Part shown: piece after piece, positions 11,522 through 23,034 of the stretch
Numbering within the stretch: the stretch's first letter is position 1
How the letters are laid out: every line of letters starts with the position of its first letter
Source of the DNA: Argentina anserina
Lineage: Eukaryota; Streptophyta; Magnoliopsida; Rosales; Rosaceae
NCBI RefSeq assembly: GCF_933775445.1
Contig: NC_065874.1
Location: forward strand, 2,730,501 to 2,794,500
DNA: 64,000 bases
Direction: 5' to 3'
Notes under the pieces: generated by a model
Told to the model about the DNA's origin: nothing
The model's input: the letters and a program-made list of their open reading frames with translations, nothing else
Databases searched by the model: none
Position numbers and translations under genes: made by a program

Positions 11522-12421
11522 TCCACACAAGTTACATGGTATTTCTCGTCATCGATTCTCTTTTTTTTTTTGGGTGAATTCTCTTGTCTACTCATCCGTG
11601 TAGATGTAACGTATTCCCTTAATTTGAACATTTCTTATTCTACTTTCTTAACACCAATGACAAAAAGATTTCATCTTCTTAAATTAGCATAAGTTGTATA
11701 AATAGAGTTTTCGTAAGACGCTATCACTTACGTATTTAAATTTAAGCATAAGATCAGAATGTAACAATGTTGCTGACCATTTAATAAACGAGGTATTTAG
11801 AGTTAAGTCAACTGTTAATTTATTTGGAGTCTGCGCTGGTATTGACTCCAAAATTGTCGGCTTAGATTTTCATTAAAATCAAATTGGGTTATGGTTGGTT
11901 AATCCATAATTAATTGTTGTAATTTATTCGGCCAAAAGGAAGTTCCTTTTGAATTAAAAAAAAATGTATCTCATTACTCATGAAGACGATTAAATCATCA
12001 AATCTTTCTGCTTGTGCTGCTAATTCTAACTTCAGAATTGTGCCGATCGACTTCCGACATATCACATTTGCCAAACGAGACAAGTTTCCGGATAAGTGGA
12101 TCAACCAAATGGATACATCTGACATGCAAACTGAAAAAAGATTACCCAAATGGATTGGTGAAAGCAATGCAATCTAAAGAACTACTGTACCTCAGCATGA
12201 CAAAGAAAAGAATTTAAAAACCGAATGTCAATTTCATGCATACGATTCTTTTCAAAAGAGGAAGAGACCAACTATGAACCACCATAACTAATCTAGACCA
12301 AGACTTTACCATGTTCTTACCAATCCAACCCAATTCCCAAACGATTAGCTGCTCACTTTTTCTTACTTTCTGATTCAATTATTTCTGGTCATTTCACCAT
12401 CTTTCAAATCAAATCAAGCCA
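11522..12421. other. Intergenic region
   Basis: AT-rich DNA between the transporter and the pseudokinase. Short opposite-strand ORFs near 11910-12217 have no family signature, and I see no convincing gene. Confidence 0.5.
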
Positions 12422-12429
12422 TATATAAA
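12422..12429 (+). promoter_or_regulatory. TATA box of the membrane-anchored pseudokinase
   Basis: TATATAAA lies about 110 bases upstream of the ATG at 12540 and is followed by a pyrimidine-rich leader. Confidence 0.55.
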
Positions 12430-12539
12430 CCCATTTCCACACTCCACCTCCATCACCGGCCAACCAACCTCTTCTTCTATTCGACTACTTCTTCCCTTCT
12501 CTGCCACTCTAGTTGACCACAAGCAACCACCAAAGAAAC

Positions 12540-13565
12540 ATGAATCACAGTGACCATGTTCATATCGCCTATTACTTTGTCATCTTCCTCCTCACCACGT
12601 CTCTTATTGTTCTTGGTCTTGTTCTTCTTCTGATCTTTCTCTGCAAGAAGAAACAAACCACCAATGAGCAGTCCGAAGAAACTGTAATTCCAGCTAAGAT
12701 TTGTGCCCGAGCATACCCTTTAACCGATATTGATGCCGCTACAGATGGCTTCAACCGCAGAAGAATCGTCGGCGAGGGCCGTTTGGGAACTGTGTATGCT
12801 GCGATATTCGAAAAAGGGGAGATAGCGGCCGTGAAGAGAATCCATCCGAGGCTTGTGTTGGGAAATATTGGTTTCGGGTTTTCAAGAACACTAAGCTATA
12901 TCTCATTGGCTCAACACCCCAATGTAGTTCCCATTGTCGGGTACTCAGAAGCACCAGGTGAGAGAATCATTGTCATGGAGTTTGTAGGTATGGTTTGTTT
13001 GGATTTTTACTTGCATCAAAACCCAGATGGGGGTTCTCTGTTGGATTGGAACCACAGGCTGAAAATTGCAGCAGGGGCAGCAGCAGGGCTTCAGTACTTG
13101 CATGAAGGAGTTGCTCCAAATATTGTTCATGGATGTGTGAAGGCTTCAAATATCTTGATTGATGTGAAATTCTGTGCTAGGGTTTGTGATTATGGTATAT
13201 CATTTTTGGCACCAAAAGAGAAGAGGGGTTTAGTTGGTTATGTGGATGATGAGTACTGGAGGGGAGGTGGTGTGTGCAAAGAGAGCGATATGTTTGGTTT
13301 TGGGGTGATTCTGTTGGAACTTTTGAGTGGGAAACGATGTGATGAAGGGTTCCTTGTGAAATGGGCATTGCCATTGATTAAGGAGAAGAGGTTCAGTGAG
13401 TTTTTGGATCCAAGACTTGTTATTCCTCGTAACATTATGCCTCTTATTCGATTGGCCAAAGTTGCTTCGACTTGTGTTAGTAATTCCAGAAAGAGCAGAC
13501 CTTCAATTAGTCAAGTTGCAACTATCATCAACAATTTGGAGATCGATTCAACTTGCTTCAACTAG
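12540..13565 (+). CDS. Membrane-anchored receptor-like pseudokinase (At5g23170/At3g51990-like)
   Basis: A single exon encodes 341 aa. Residues ~10-34 form one transmembrane helix (YYFVIFLLTTSLIVLGLVLL) followed by a KKK stop-transfer. There is no extracellular domain. Residues ~60-335 form a kinase fold related to the CRINKLY4/CCR group: AYPLTDIDAATDGF, GEGRLGTVYAA, AAVKRIHPRLVL, APGERIIVMEFV, GLVGYVDDEYW. The HRD motif is HGC (in NIVHGCVKASNILID), so the catalytic base is missing. DFG is DYG. The ATP lysine (AVKR) is kept. From memory, the same HGC change occurs in the named Arabidopsis relatives, so it is a family trait, not decay. It probably acts as a scaffold or signalling pseudokinase. 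The start was chosen at the first ATG before the helix. Confidence 0.85.
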   Translation: MNHSDHVHIAYYFVIFLLTTSLIVLGLVLLLIFLCKKKQTTNEQSEETVIPAKICARAYPLTDIDAATDGFNRRRIVGEGRLGTVYAAIFEKGEIAAVKRIHPRLVLGNIGFGFSRTLSYISLAQHPNVVPIVGYSEAPGERIIVMEFVGMVCLDFYLHQNPDGGSLLDWNHRLKIAAGAAAGLQYLHEGVAPNIVHGCVKASNILIDVKFCARVCDYGISFLAPKEKRGLVGYVDDEYWRGGGVCKESDMFGFGVILLELLSGKRCDEGFLVKWALPLIKEKRFSEFLDPRLVIPRNIMPLIRLAKVASTCVSNSRKSRPSISQVATIINNLEIDSTCFN

Positions 13566-14255
13566 TAGCTGCATTATTTGCCGGTTGTTCTGCATCAAAG
13601 TCAGTGTGTCATCATGACCTTGAATCAGGAAAAGGTTGCAATCCTTAATCTATAATTAGAATTAGGTAGCTAGCTACTAGGAACTGGATTTTTGGGGGTT
13701 TTTCTTTTGACTTGTATGTTATCTTCACGAAGAGTATTAATGCACATAATGTGATTGATACGAAATAGTTTCACACTTGGGTGAAATCTACAGCTGCTTG
13801 GTTTGTTTTGGATGGGAGAAGTGTATGAAAAATGAAAGATGCGACGGTGACTTTGTCTTTTGGTGCCCAAAGACGACCCAGATTATTTGGTCTTCTTGAT
13901 TCTGTCAAATGTGTTTTTTTTTATCCCCCTTTTATTCTTCAATTTGAATGCATATTCACATACACATATAAATGGAATATCAATTGGTTACGTATTATCT
14001 AATCATATTTAGTGTGGATTCACATTTCATATTCATTGTATGGTTGTTGGGTGCTATTCCTCCTGTTGTGACCTGTAACACTGAAAATCTAATTTACTTT
14101 CTTTGATTTATAGGACAGACTTTTTGTTCTTATAATTGATGATTGTTGTCTTTTGGCACCATGTGAAGGTAGGTGAAGAAACAAACAAAGATGGCCGGGT
14201 ATCCAGGTCCCTACCTTCCATTTCCATTATAGCTCATGACACTCTGAATCATCAC

Positions 14256-14257
<2 letters not shown>
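13566..14257. other. Intergenic region
   Basis: This is the 3' flank of the pseudokinase gene and AT-rich spacer. No gene is visible. Confidence 0.5.

Positions 14258-14309
<52 letters not shown>
14258..14309. repeat. (CT)n microsatellite
   Basis: About 25 perfect CT dinucleotides in a row, ending at TTCC. This is likely to be length-polymorphic. Confidence 0.95.
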
Positions 14310-14313
<4 letters not shown>

Positions 14314-14374
14314 CTGCTCTGTTCTGGTCTCCCGTTGCTCCATTCAAGGAGAGGATAGAGAGTTAAAGGTACCT

Positions 14375-14468
14375 CACTAAGCTCAGAGAAGCTCACAACA
14401 TAGAAGGTGATAGCTGCAGCTGCTACAATACTAAGAACGGGAAGACCAAGTTGCTGCAACCCATCCAT
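14375..14468 (-). other. Possible orphan first exon of a small membrane protein
   Basis: On the minus strand an ATG at 14468 opens MDGLQQLGLPVLSIVAAAAI followed by TFYVVSFSEL, a clean hydrophobic helix. A possible donor (GTGAGG) follows near 14375. The frame then runs into the CT microsatellite. I could not find a following exon, so this is either a gene whose later exons I missed or a fragment. Confidence 0.3.
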
Positions 14469-14730
14469 GTTTCTCTACTTCACTCTCAGGCTACCTGCTT
14501 CTAAGGATTATGTATCCCGTGGTCTTTGAGACTCGGGGAGTTCACAAGGAGGGGAGAGTGTATATGTCACAAGTTACATCCCCAACTTGTTTGATGATAT
14601 GCCTGAGAAAGAAAGAAGACAATGATGAAATGTGGTTTTAGAGCTACGAAATAGACTATTTCTAGCTGTGAGTAATTCTTGGCTGACGCCCCACAACGCT
14701 AAGTAACTTTGTCTTTTTTTATTCGTAAAA

Positions 14731-16240
14731 GTGATGTATTTGAGGATTTCCACCGACCTTGCTATGTCGACGATGAGCGCAGGTACAGTCGCGTGTCCAT
14801 GGGCTTTCTTGTGTCTAATAGAGGAGGCTCCTCGTCCTCAATATGTTCCCAAAGCAAAAACTTTTGCCTATGTTCTCTCCAACACAATTGAGTCTTCGAT
14901 CTCTCTAAGCCAATTGCCTGCTCCGGTCAAACGCGGAGACATGACTTATGTCAAGATCAATGAAGCTCTCTACCAGGAGCAACTGAAAAGCTTCACAACC
15001 AATTTGATTGATAGGTTGTTATTGCGTAAGGGTTCTGTCCCAATGAAAACATCTGTTATCAAGGGTTTACTTGCCGATTTATAGAAGCCATCAACGCCAT
15101 GGCGTTTAGTTCCACTCGGGAAATGCTACTTTGATATTCACTTCGGCACTGAGGATGATTTACGCAGAGTTTGGGGGGGGGGGGTACATGCACTCTTCCC
15201 GATGGTCTCTTTCGATTGTCGCAATGGAAACCTGACTTTGTCTCTGAGGATGTCCTTCCACAAACACATGCCCAACTTTAGGTCAGGATGTATGGTTTGA
15301 GCCAAGATTACTGACATCCTCGACATCTCATAGAGATTGCTCATGGAGTGGGCACACCCTTGCAGTTGGACAAGACTACCAAGGAGCGTAAATTCGGTTA
15401 CTATGCTCGTATGCTAGTAGATGTTGATCTTGCAAACGAACTGCCATTTTCGCTCATGGTCGAGCGTGAGACACATTGTTTTCCTATTGAGATTGTTAAT
15501 GAGAATATGTGCACTCATTGTGGTATGGTTGGGCATATGGCCGATCGTTGTAGACAATTACAAGGTGATCCAAAGCCTCGTCATTCTGAGAAGCCGATTT
15601 CGAAACCGAAGGTCCGACAAGAATACAGAGTAAAATAGAAGGTTTAAAATGATCAAAGTATAGAGACTCAACCATCAGTTAGTCCAACTAAAATTAATGG
15701 TACGGTTCCTTCACGTACAGAAACATGTACAATGATAGCACAAGTTGATCAAGGGATGAATTTTGAGTCAAGAGACACTGATGAAGGAATAACTACTGAA
15801 GACAATGGGGGAGACATTGATGAAAGGAGAACTATTAAAGATGATAGAGCTTTGGTTCCAAGGCCATGTACTCTTACCTCTGGTGAAAATAAGTTTGTCA
15901 TTCTAGCTCAGGAGGCTATTGTGGGGGCTGCTAATGAATTAATTGAGCAATTGGCAGACCAAGTGTTCTAGGGGCCAAATGCTCATACCCTTGATGTAGA
16001 GAACTCAGTGGTGGTTACTAATGAGGCTTTAGATGATGTTGAGGGCTCATTCCACACCCCCTCAACGAGGACAGAAGACAATGCAACTGTGGTTCGTGAG
16101 CCGGAGGAATGTGTGACTGTTGTTCTTTCTAGATCCCAGCAAAAGAAGCAAAAAAAGAAAATGCGTGAGAATTTACTACAAGAACAAGCTTTGGACCATT
16201 ACCCTGCTCGTAGCAGGGTTCCCACCTCACGCCTCAACCT
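14731..16240 (+). pseudogene. LINE ORF1 remnant (DUF4283, CCHC zinc knuckle)
   Basis: The reading frame is broken into several pieces (14731-15084, ~15100-15345, 15348-15638, 15732-15971, 16008-16244). Near 15112-15172 the translation VPLGKCYFDIHFGTEDDLRR resembles DUF4283 proteins. A zinc knuckle C-x2-C-x4-H-x4-C lies at 15510-15551 (CTHCGMVGHMADRC). A run of about 12 G at 15173-15184 probably causes one frameshift. The family role is RNA binding in the LINE RNP. This copy cannot be functional. Confidence 0.8.
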
Positions 16241-19200
16241 ATGAAGATCATTTTTTGGAATACTCTGGGTCTGGGCAACGCCCCCACTCGTCGAATCTTG
16301 AGTAGGATGGTTAGCAAATACAAACATGCTGTTATTGGTATTTCTGAACCTTTTATTAATTTAAGTTCACTTAAAGCTTCCTTTTGACATTCTTTAAAGA
16401 TGTTTCCAGCAGCTGTGAATGACAGGGGGGCCAACCTCCAAATATCTGGCTCTTATGTGGTCAAGCAATTCACCCTACTGTGTTACTAGCTACAGACCAG
16501 CAGCTTACAATTTCTTGCACTTTGGAGAATGTTAATTGTATTTTGACTTGGGTTTATGCAAGAACTACGGTAACAGAGCGTCGCCGACTTTGGAATGATA
16601 TGTTTCATGTTAAAATGCCTTTTTTCAGGGACCTTGGATAATGTTGGGTGACTTTAATTGTGTTCTGAGTGCTCATGAAAAACGAGGTGAAATTCTTCCC
16701 AATGTCGTTTCATGTTTAGAATTTCAGGACATTTCAACTAATTGTGAGTTGGTTCATCTTCCTACTAAAGGATTGCCTTATACCTGGACGAATAGAATGG
16801 GTGTTGGTGCAAGTGTTGAAATGAGGCTTGACCGGTGTATTAGCAATTTCTCTTGGATGGATGTTTGACGCAATTTGGAGTGCACTACTCTTCCTCGTTT
16901 TTCCTCAGAACATTGTCCTCTTTTAGTGTCATTTTCAAAGCTTATACCTAACTAAATATCACTATTTCGGTTCCATCGCATGTGGCTAAATCATCCAAGT
17001 TTTCTTTCTTTGGTGAAGGAGGTTTGGCAGGGTTCTCATTTCTATGGTAATCCAATGTTTTTTTTTTGACTTCTAAGTTGCGGACTCTTAAACAGCAGAT
17101 TCGGGTTTGGAATAAAATTGAGTTTGGGGGTGTAAACATAATGGTGCAGAAGTCATTTGATGATTTGCATATAATTCAGCAGGAAATTACTAGTTTGGGT
17201 CGTTCTGATGACTTGCTTTCCAGGGAGAGTGTTGCCAATGCTCAAGTTCATGAGGCTCTTATGCTTCAAGAGAAATTTTTATGTGATAAATCAAGAATAA
17301 AATGGCTTACTGAAGGTGACCGAAACTCTTCTTTCTTTCATGCAATGGTTAAATTCCGACATCTTAAACCGTCATTATCAACTATGAGAGATGGAAACAA
17401 TATTATTGATGACCCAAAAGAGATTAGTGATCATGTGGTAAATTATTTCAATGGCCTCTTCACAACATATTCTTTTGGAAGAGACACTGGTCTAGTTTCT
17501 CAGGTAATTCCTAATCTCATGACTACTGAGAATAATGTTATGTTAACAGCCATTCCCACATCTGAGGAATATTTCAGACTATGTGTTTCATGGATCATAA
17601 TAGTTCTCCTAGTCCATATGGTTTTGGTGGAATTTTTTTTATGAAGTGTTGGTCAGTTGTTGGTATAGAAGTAGTCCAAGTTGTTCAGAGTTTTTTCAAT
17701 ACTGGATACATTCTCCCCCACTTCAATTCCAATTTAATGATCTTGATTCCTAAAGTCCCTATAATAGACACCGTAACGCAGTTGCGTCCTATTGCTATGG
17801 TGAATTTTATTTTCAAGCTTATCACAAAGATTTTAGCTGACCGTTTGGAAAGTATTGCTACTCGGATTATTTCACTCAACCAAAGTGCTTTTCTTAGAGG
17901 CTACACTATTGCAGACCCTATTATATTAACTTCAGAATGCATTAACCTCCTGGATCGTAATAGTAAGGGCGGTAACATTGCCATTAAGTTTGATGTGCAA
18001 AAGGCATTTGACATGCTTGATTGGGGTTTCTTACTTCGGGTTTTGAAGACTTTTGGTTTTTTAGATTCTTTTTGTGACTGGATTAAATCAATTTTGGGGT
18101 CTGCACACTTATCAATTTTAGTTAGTGGTGAGATGGAAGGGTTTTTTCCTTGTTCTCGTGGTGTTCGTCAAGGAAATCATTTGTCACATATTCTCTTTTG
18201 TCTTGCGGAAGAGGTTTTAAGTAGAGGTCTCACTAAGCTGGCTGATGATGAACTTATTGATATATTGTGGTATTACTTCACCTTCGCATGTTCTATTTGC
18301 ATATGATATTATGGTTTTTATGCGGGGTACCAAGAGATCTTTGAATAATCTAATGAAGTTTATGGAGGAATATGACTTGAATTTAGGGCAAAGAGTCAAT
18401 AAATCTAAATCGCTTGTGTTCGTTGAAAAATATGCTCACCGTAGACGCTTTGTTATCCGGAAAATTTTGGGTGTCAAGCAGTGGTCTCTTCCATTCACAT
18501 ACCTTGGGGTTCCGATTTTTCAGGGACGCCCCAAGAGGGTGTATTTTCAAGCCATTGCAGATAGAGAGTGATGCAAGTTGTCCTCTGGAAATGTTCTCTA
18601 TTGTCGCAAGCGGGTAGGCTACAACTTATTCAGTCAGTGATTTAAGGCATTTTTGTTTATAGTTTTCAGATTTATGAGTGGTCGACGGTTTACTTCATGA
18701 CCTTCAATCTTGGATCAGGAATTTGTTTTGGACTGGAGACCCTTTGAAAATAGGCATGCCTCTTGTTGCTTGGCGTCACTATTGTAAACCCAAAGAGGAA
18801 TGAGGCTTGGGGTTACGTGATCTATTTGAGGTTAATCGTGCTCTTCTAATGAAGAGATGTTGGGAGATGCTTTCCTTTTCCTCTCCAGCCTCTATTTTGC
18901 TTAGAGCTCATTTTTTGAAAGATGATTTCCAACCTATAAAGTCTTACAAAAGATCTTCAGTTTGGTTGGGTCTCAAAAAAGTTTGGCCAATGTTTTTGAA
19001 TTCTTTGCATTGAAGTGTTGGTGATGGTAAGAGAATATTTTTTTTGGCAAGATAATTGGTTGGGTGAGCCTCTTGCTACTAGTGTTGGAGTAAGTGGCTC
19101 TATTCCACTTCATGCTAAGGTGAATGATGTTATTGTTGATTCTCATTAGGTTCTCCCAGCATATTTTATTTCTTCATTCCCTCAAGCAGCAGAAAAAATT

Positions 19201-20555
19201 GAGCGTATTGCTCTGCCTGATGTAGACACATCTAACTCTCTTTTATGGCCGCACTTCTCCTCAAGAATTCTAATAGCAAAAGAAGTTTTTGTTTTCTTCT
19301 CAAATCATGGTGATCATAAAGATTGGGGTAAAGTGATATGGAGTAAAGTAATTCAACCCCACAAAACTGTTGTTGTTTGGAAGGCTCTTCATGGGCGTTT
19401 ACTAACTGATGATGTTTTACAACGGCGAGGTTTTTCACTTCCATCCTATGAAGCACGGACACGCGGACAAGGGTTCGTATTGCGTGTCTGACACGGACAC
19501 GCTCGGACACGCGAACTCAATTTGGACACGGCCCGGGTACGCGAGTGTCCGAATTGGACACGCGGACACGTACTAACTCATAATAAAAATGAAAGTGCTT
19601 ATGGTGAGAATCGAACCTTAGTCAACAAAGGCACCCAAAAACTCCTCAACAGATTTAGTTTTTATTATATTTATGCACACTTTAAAATATATAAGGAGAG
19701 AAACTCATGATAAAAATAAGAATGCTTGTGGTGGGATTCGAACATTGGTCATCCAAATGATCCAACAAATCCTCAACCATTCCAACAGATTCAGTTTTTG
19801 TTATATTTATGCACACTTTAATATATATACATCTAAATACTTTCAAATTTTTAAATTAATTTTTTAATAAATATATATATACATTAAAATAATTTTGATT
19901 GACGTGTCCACCATGTGTCCGTGTCCAAAAAAATTTCTATATGCCGTGTCTACGTATTGAATCGTGTTCAATACAGACACTCGTGTCTGTGTCCGTGTCC
20001 GTGCTACATAGCTTCCATCTCATTGCTCCTTTTGTGGAAGTCATGCAGAATCGGGCACACATCTTCTTTTGCATTGTTATGAAATTGTGGCTTTATGAGA
20101 ATGAGTTTGTCTTCTATTTTCTCATACATTCTCGCCTTGGGGTACCCTTGATGAAGTGTTTAATGGTGTTGGTGTTTCAGCGTTCCCAAAACCTAAACGT
20201 CAACTTTGGTTTCTAGTCTCCTGTAATCTAATTTGGTTTATTTGGATCACTAGGAATCTGTGCGTTTCGAATGTAAGATTTTTAATATGTTGGAAGCCCA
20301 ACGTCATCTTTTGGAATTGTTCAGAGAGTCTGCTTTGCATTCTTTTCATCATTACAAGAAACATCACGAAATGTCTATTTTCTCTATTCTTGGTATCTCA
20401 CAACTGTCTGCCAATGCTACCAGCTTTATCCCGTCCTTTGATTAAAAGTTTCTTGGCTGAGAGTTTGCTATTTGCTAGGATTTTTATATCTATGGTTTTG
20501 CATGTGTGGGTTACTCATGCCGGATTAAGTTTTTGTTATCCTCTTTGTTAGAATT
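16241..20555 (+). pseudogene. LINE ORF2 remnant (endonuclease, reverse transcriptase, zf-RVT)
   Basis: The start at 16241 gives MKIIFWNTLGLGNAPTRRIL, the classic apurinic-type endonuclease opening. Later pieces are LGDFNCVLSAHEKRGEI (16641 on) and YTWTNRMG. The reverse transcriptase spans about 17300-18570: QLRPIAMVNFIFKLITKILA, KFDVQKAFDMLDW, SRGVRQGNHLS, then FAYDIMVF, where FADD is expected, at 18302-18307. The C-terminal zinc-finger region (RGFSLPS ... HCSFCGSHAESGTHLLLHC) is split by the hAT MITE. At least six stops or shifts disable the ORF. Confidence 0.85.
19446..20011. mobile_element. hAT-type MITE nested in the LINE
   Basis: The 566-bp element starts CTATGAAGCACGGACACG and its inverted end is CTATGTAGCACGGACACG (17 of 18 bases match). 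It is flanked by a perfect 8-bp target duplication CTTCCATC (19438-19445 and 20012-20019), diagnostic of hAT insertion. Subterminal GGACACG or GTGTCC motifs are repeated many times at both ends. The core carries two related units of ~110 bp (about 19580-19690 and 19708-19835). No coding sequence is present. Confidence 0.92.
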
Positions 20556-20615
20556 TATCAGACATAGAAAGTCAGGTTCTCCCCCTCTTTTGTTAAATAA
20601 ATAAATAAATTTAAA

Positions 20616-22280
20616 AAAAGGGTCTTAATTGTTGATGAATTTTATTTACCATATCCCATCTATTTACACAAGATTTAAATTTTATTTACCAGCAATGAAG
20701 GTGTGGGATGGTGATTAACGTCACACTCTTCGAAACTTTTGTTTCTATTTGCAAGTGTATGGAATTCATAATGCAAATATAATGACTTTGATTTACATTT
20801 GACATATATCCTGTAGTCAAAAGAGCGAAAATGTATTGTTTCCAGATTAAATCTAATGAAATTAGCTCATCAACTAGACCATTCATCTTCACTTTTCGAC
20901 AAAGAGGAGAGTTCATATTCTCTATATTTAAGATTGAAAGTAAGGATATTTACTACACAATAAAAATGCCTAATGAGTATAATATAGCATAATCTACCTT
21001 GTATAGGATTACAGTTGAACTTTATTCACCAAAACATAGGATTACTTGCAAATGACTAATGAGTAAGTTCAGATTTCATATATATTGATTAACCTATAAG
21101 GAATATATAAACTTGGGATCAACTTATCTTCAGCAAATCAAGGCAAAAGGGAATAAAAAGAGACGAGGGAAATTCTGATTTTTCTGTCACTCACTCACTC
21201 TGACTTGTCTCTAGCTAGTACGATTTGATTAATAAGCCCCAGGATGTAGTTACACATTGCCCTGATCTCTAGTTCTCTAATCTCTACCATATGCCAGTAG
21301 CTACATTGTTGCATAATTTTCGATAGTTCAATGAACAATGGGCCAGGTTCTTCCTTCTTATGACTCATTTAGATATATAGCGGATGCCTGCTGGCTCTGC
21401 CATAATTCTTGCTTCGATTCCTTCTGGAGCTAGCATTATCAGTTATTCAGTTCTTTTGGGCATCTTTTATCGGGAAAGTTTTGTTTTTTCTTTAGGAGAA
21501 GATCTGGGCGATTGATAGTTGGTCAACCATGTATATATGAAATTGTTTCTCAAAAAAAAAAAATGTAAATGAAATTCTTCCAGGCCCCAAGATGATTAGG
21601 TTTGCCAAAGACAAGGTTTAGGCATAACTAACCTAAGCCCAAGGCTAGCCCTGCAAGACACCTTCGTTGTACTTGATAGATTCGAAAGAAAGGAAACCCA
21701 TTAACAATTTAACAAGAGAAAGAAGAGGCAAATGGCTGCTAATTATTCTAACATATGGCGTTTTTCTTTTGTTTTCATCGGCCAATAATGAACCTTTCGG
21801 TAAACATCACAGTTCAGTCATGCAATGCAAGTAATTGATACACATTTAACTCACAAATCGATTTGAAATATCTCAACATCCATCTCTCTTTTTCATGCTC
21901 ATTACAGAATTGATTAGTATATTGATTCATTCATCTCCAAAGCAAAATAATCATATCGTCTTTATTTTGGACAACCTAGTTAAATAGCGCGCAAACAACG
22001 TACACCACATTCTGTTAGACATTGTATTTTTCTTTTTTGGACATTCATTTGGAGTGATATGTTCTTCACGTAATAACATGCTTTCCACAAAGTCGACTTG
22101 CATGATACCAGATGCATGCTGCCTTCATTTTATTTTTTTGCTTCGAACTTAAGTACAATATGTCCACTACTATGTCGTAACAGAAAAGGCTCACGGTTAA
22201 TTGTTTTGGCTGACTAGCATGCATATTGTTATATCTATACTAGTTTTGACCATTCTCAGAATATTAAACATACATGCTCG
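20616..22280. other. Intergenic AT-rich DNA
   Basis: No gene, RNA gene or clear element is visible. Short ORFs here lack any signature. Confidence 0.5.
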
Positions 22281-22487
22281 GGTGGAACCAGAATTTGACG
22301 TTAGGGGGGGTCTAATAATATATTCGGTAATGACGATATTATTAAAACATTATTTTACAAGGAAATATGATCTCAACAATTTAAAATAATGATGAAAAAT
22401 ATAACTAATTGTAATTAGAGAGATTTTTTTATTGCATAAGGTTTCTTCATAGCTTGTAATGTTGACTTAAATGTAGGTCCGCCACTG
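22281..22487. mobile_element. Probable small MITE
   Basis: One end reads GGTGGAACCAG and the other ends AGGTCCGCCACTG. The repeat TGCTCG flanks both sides (22275-22280 and 22488-22493). The core is AT-rich. The ends resemble those of abundant plant MITEs, but the inverted repeats are poor. Confidence 0.35.
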
Positions 22488-23026
22488 TGCTCGTGGTTAT
22501 TTTGGATGACCAGCATTCTAATACTTATGCTAGTTTTTTACGATTCTTCGTTTAGTATATATAAAAAAGGACTTCTAGTCGTAGGATGTATTTAGGACTA
22601 GTGTTTTCAACGGCAACGCCTCGGCGTCGCTGGTGTGCGTTTTGGTGCAGGGCAGGAGTGAAACACCTTGCCGGACAAAACCCAAACCCGTTGTTGGAAA
22701 GGCAACCACTGTAATAACCCTAAATTTTAAACAATGTTAGTTTGATTTGGAATTCTATAAAATTTCGAATTTTATTAGAATGAACGTATTTGGTTGCGAC
22801 GTTAGTAAACGAGAAACGAAAACGTTCTCGGAACGTTTAAATTGAAAAACGTTACATTTCCGTAACGTTTATATCGACTTTTATTCCGTCGATCGGTTGC
22901 GAAAACTTCCTTCACGAAAGTTGTAGAGCTCGTCGATACGAGTGCGTGGACATGTGACACGTTCGAATCGGACGTCGGATGTAAAAGTTATTAACGTCGG
23001 AAGTTAGTTTCCGATTTGGAAACGAG

Positions 23027-23034
23027 TATAAATA
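23027..23034 (+). promoter_or_regulatory. LTR TATA box
   Basis: TATAAATA lies about 318 bases into the LTR and marks the likely U3/R promoter. The twin in the 3' LTR is 29417-29424. Confidence 0.6.

Larger units (their letters stand above)
14660..20615 (+). mobile_element. Degenerate L1-type LINE (non-LTR retrotransposon)
   Basis: Two ORF remnants lie in the usual L1 order, followed by an A-rich 3' end (AATAAATAAATAAATTTAAA near 20597). ORF1 has a DUF4283-like region and a CCHC knuckle. ORF2 has endonuclease, reverse transcriptase and zf-RVT-like parts. Many stops and frameshifts interrupt both. The 5' boundary is approximate, and I found no target-site duplication. A hAT MITE is inserted at 19446-20011. 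Confidence 0.85.

Noticed and set aside
14634..14668. GTTTTAGAGCTACGAAATAG resembles an engineered Cas9 guide scaffold
   Set aside because: It has an extra base, lacks the following scaffold, and forms its own AGCTA..GAAATAG/CTATTTC-TAGCT hairpin in plant DNA. Chance similarity.
19600..19750. tRNA gene on the minus strand
   Set aside because: Only a B-box-like motif is present; no cloverleaf could be drawn.
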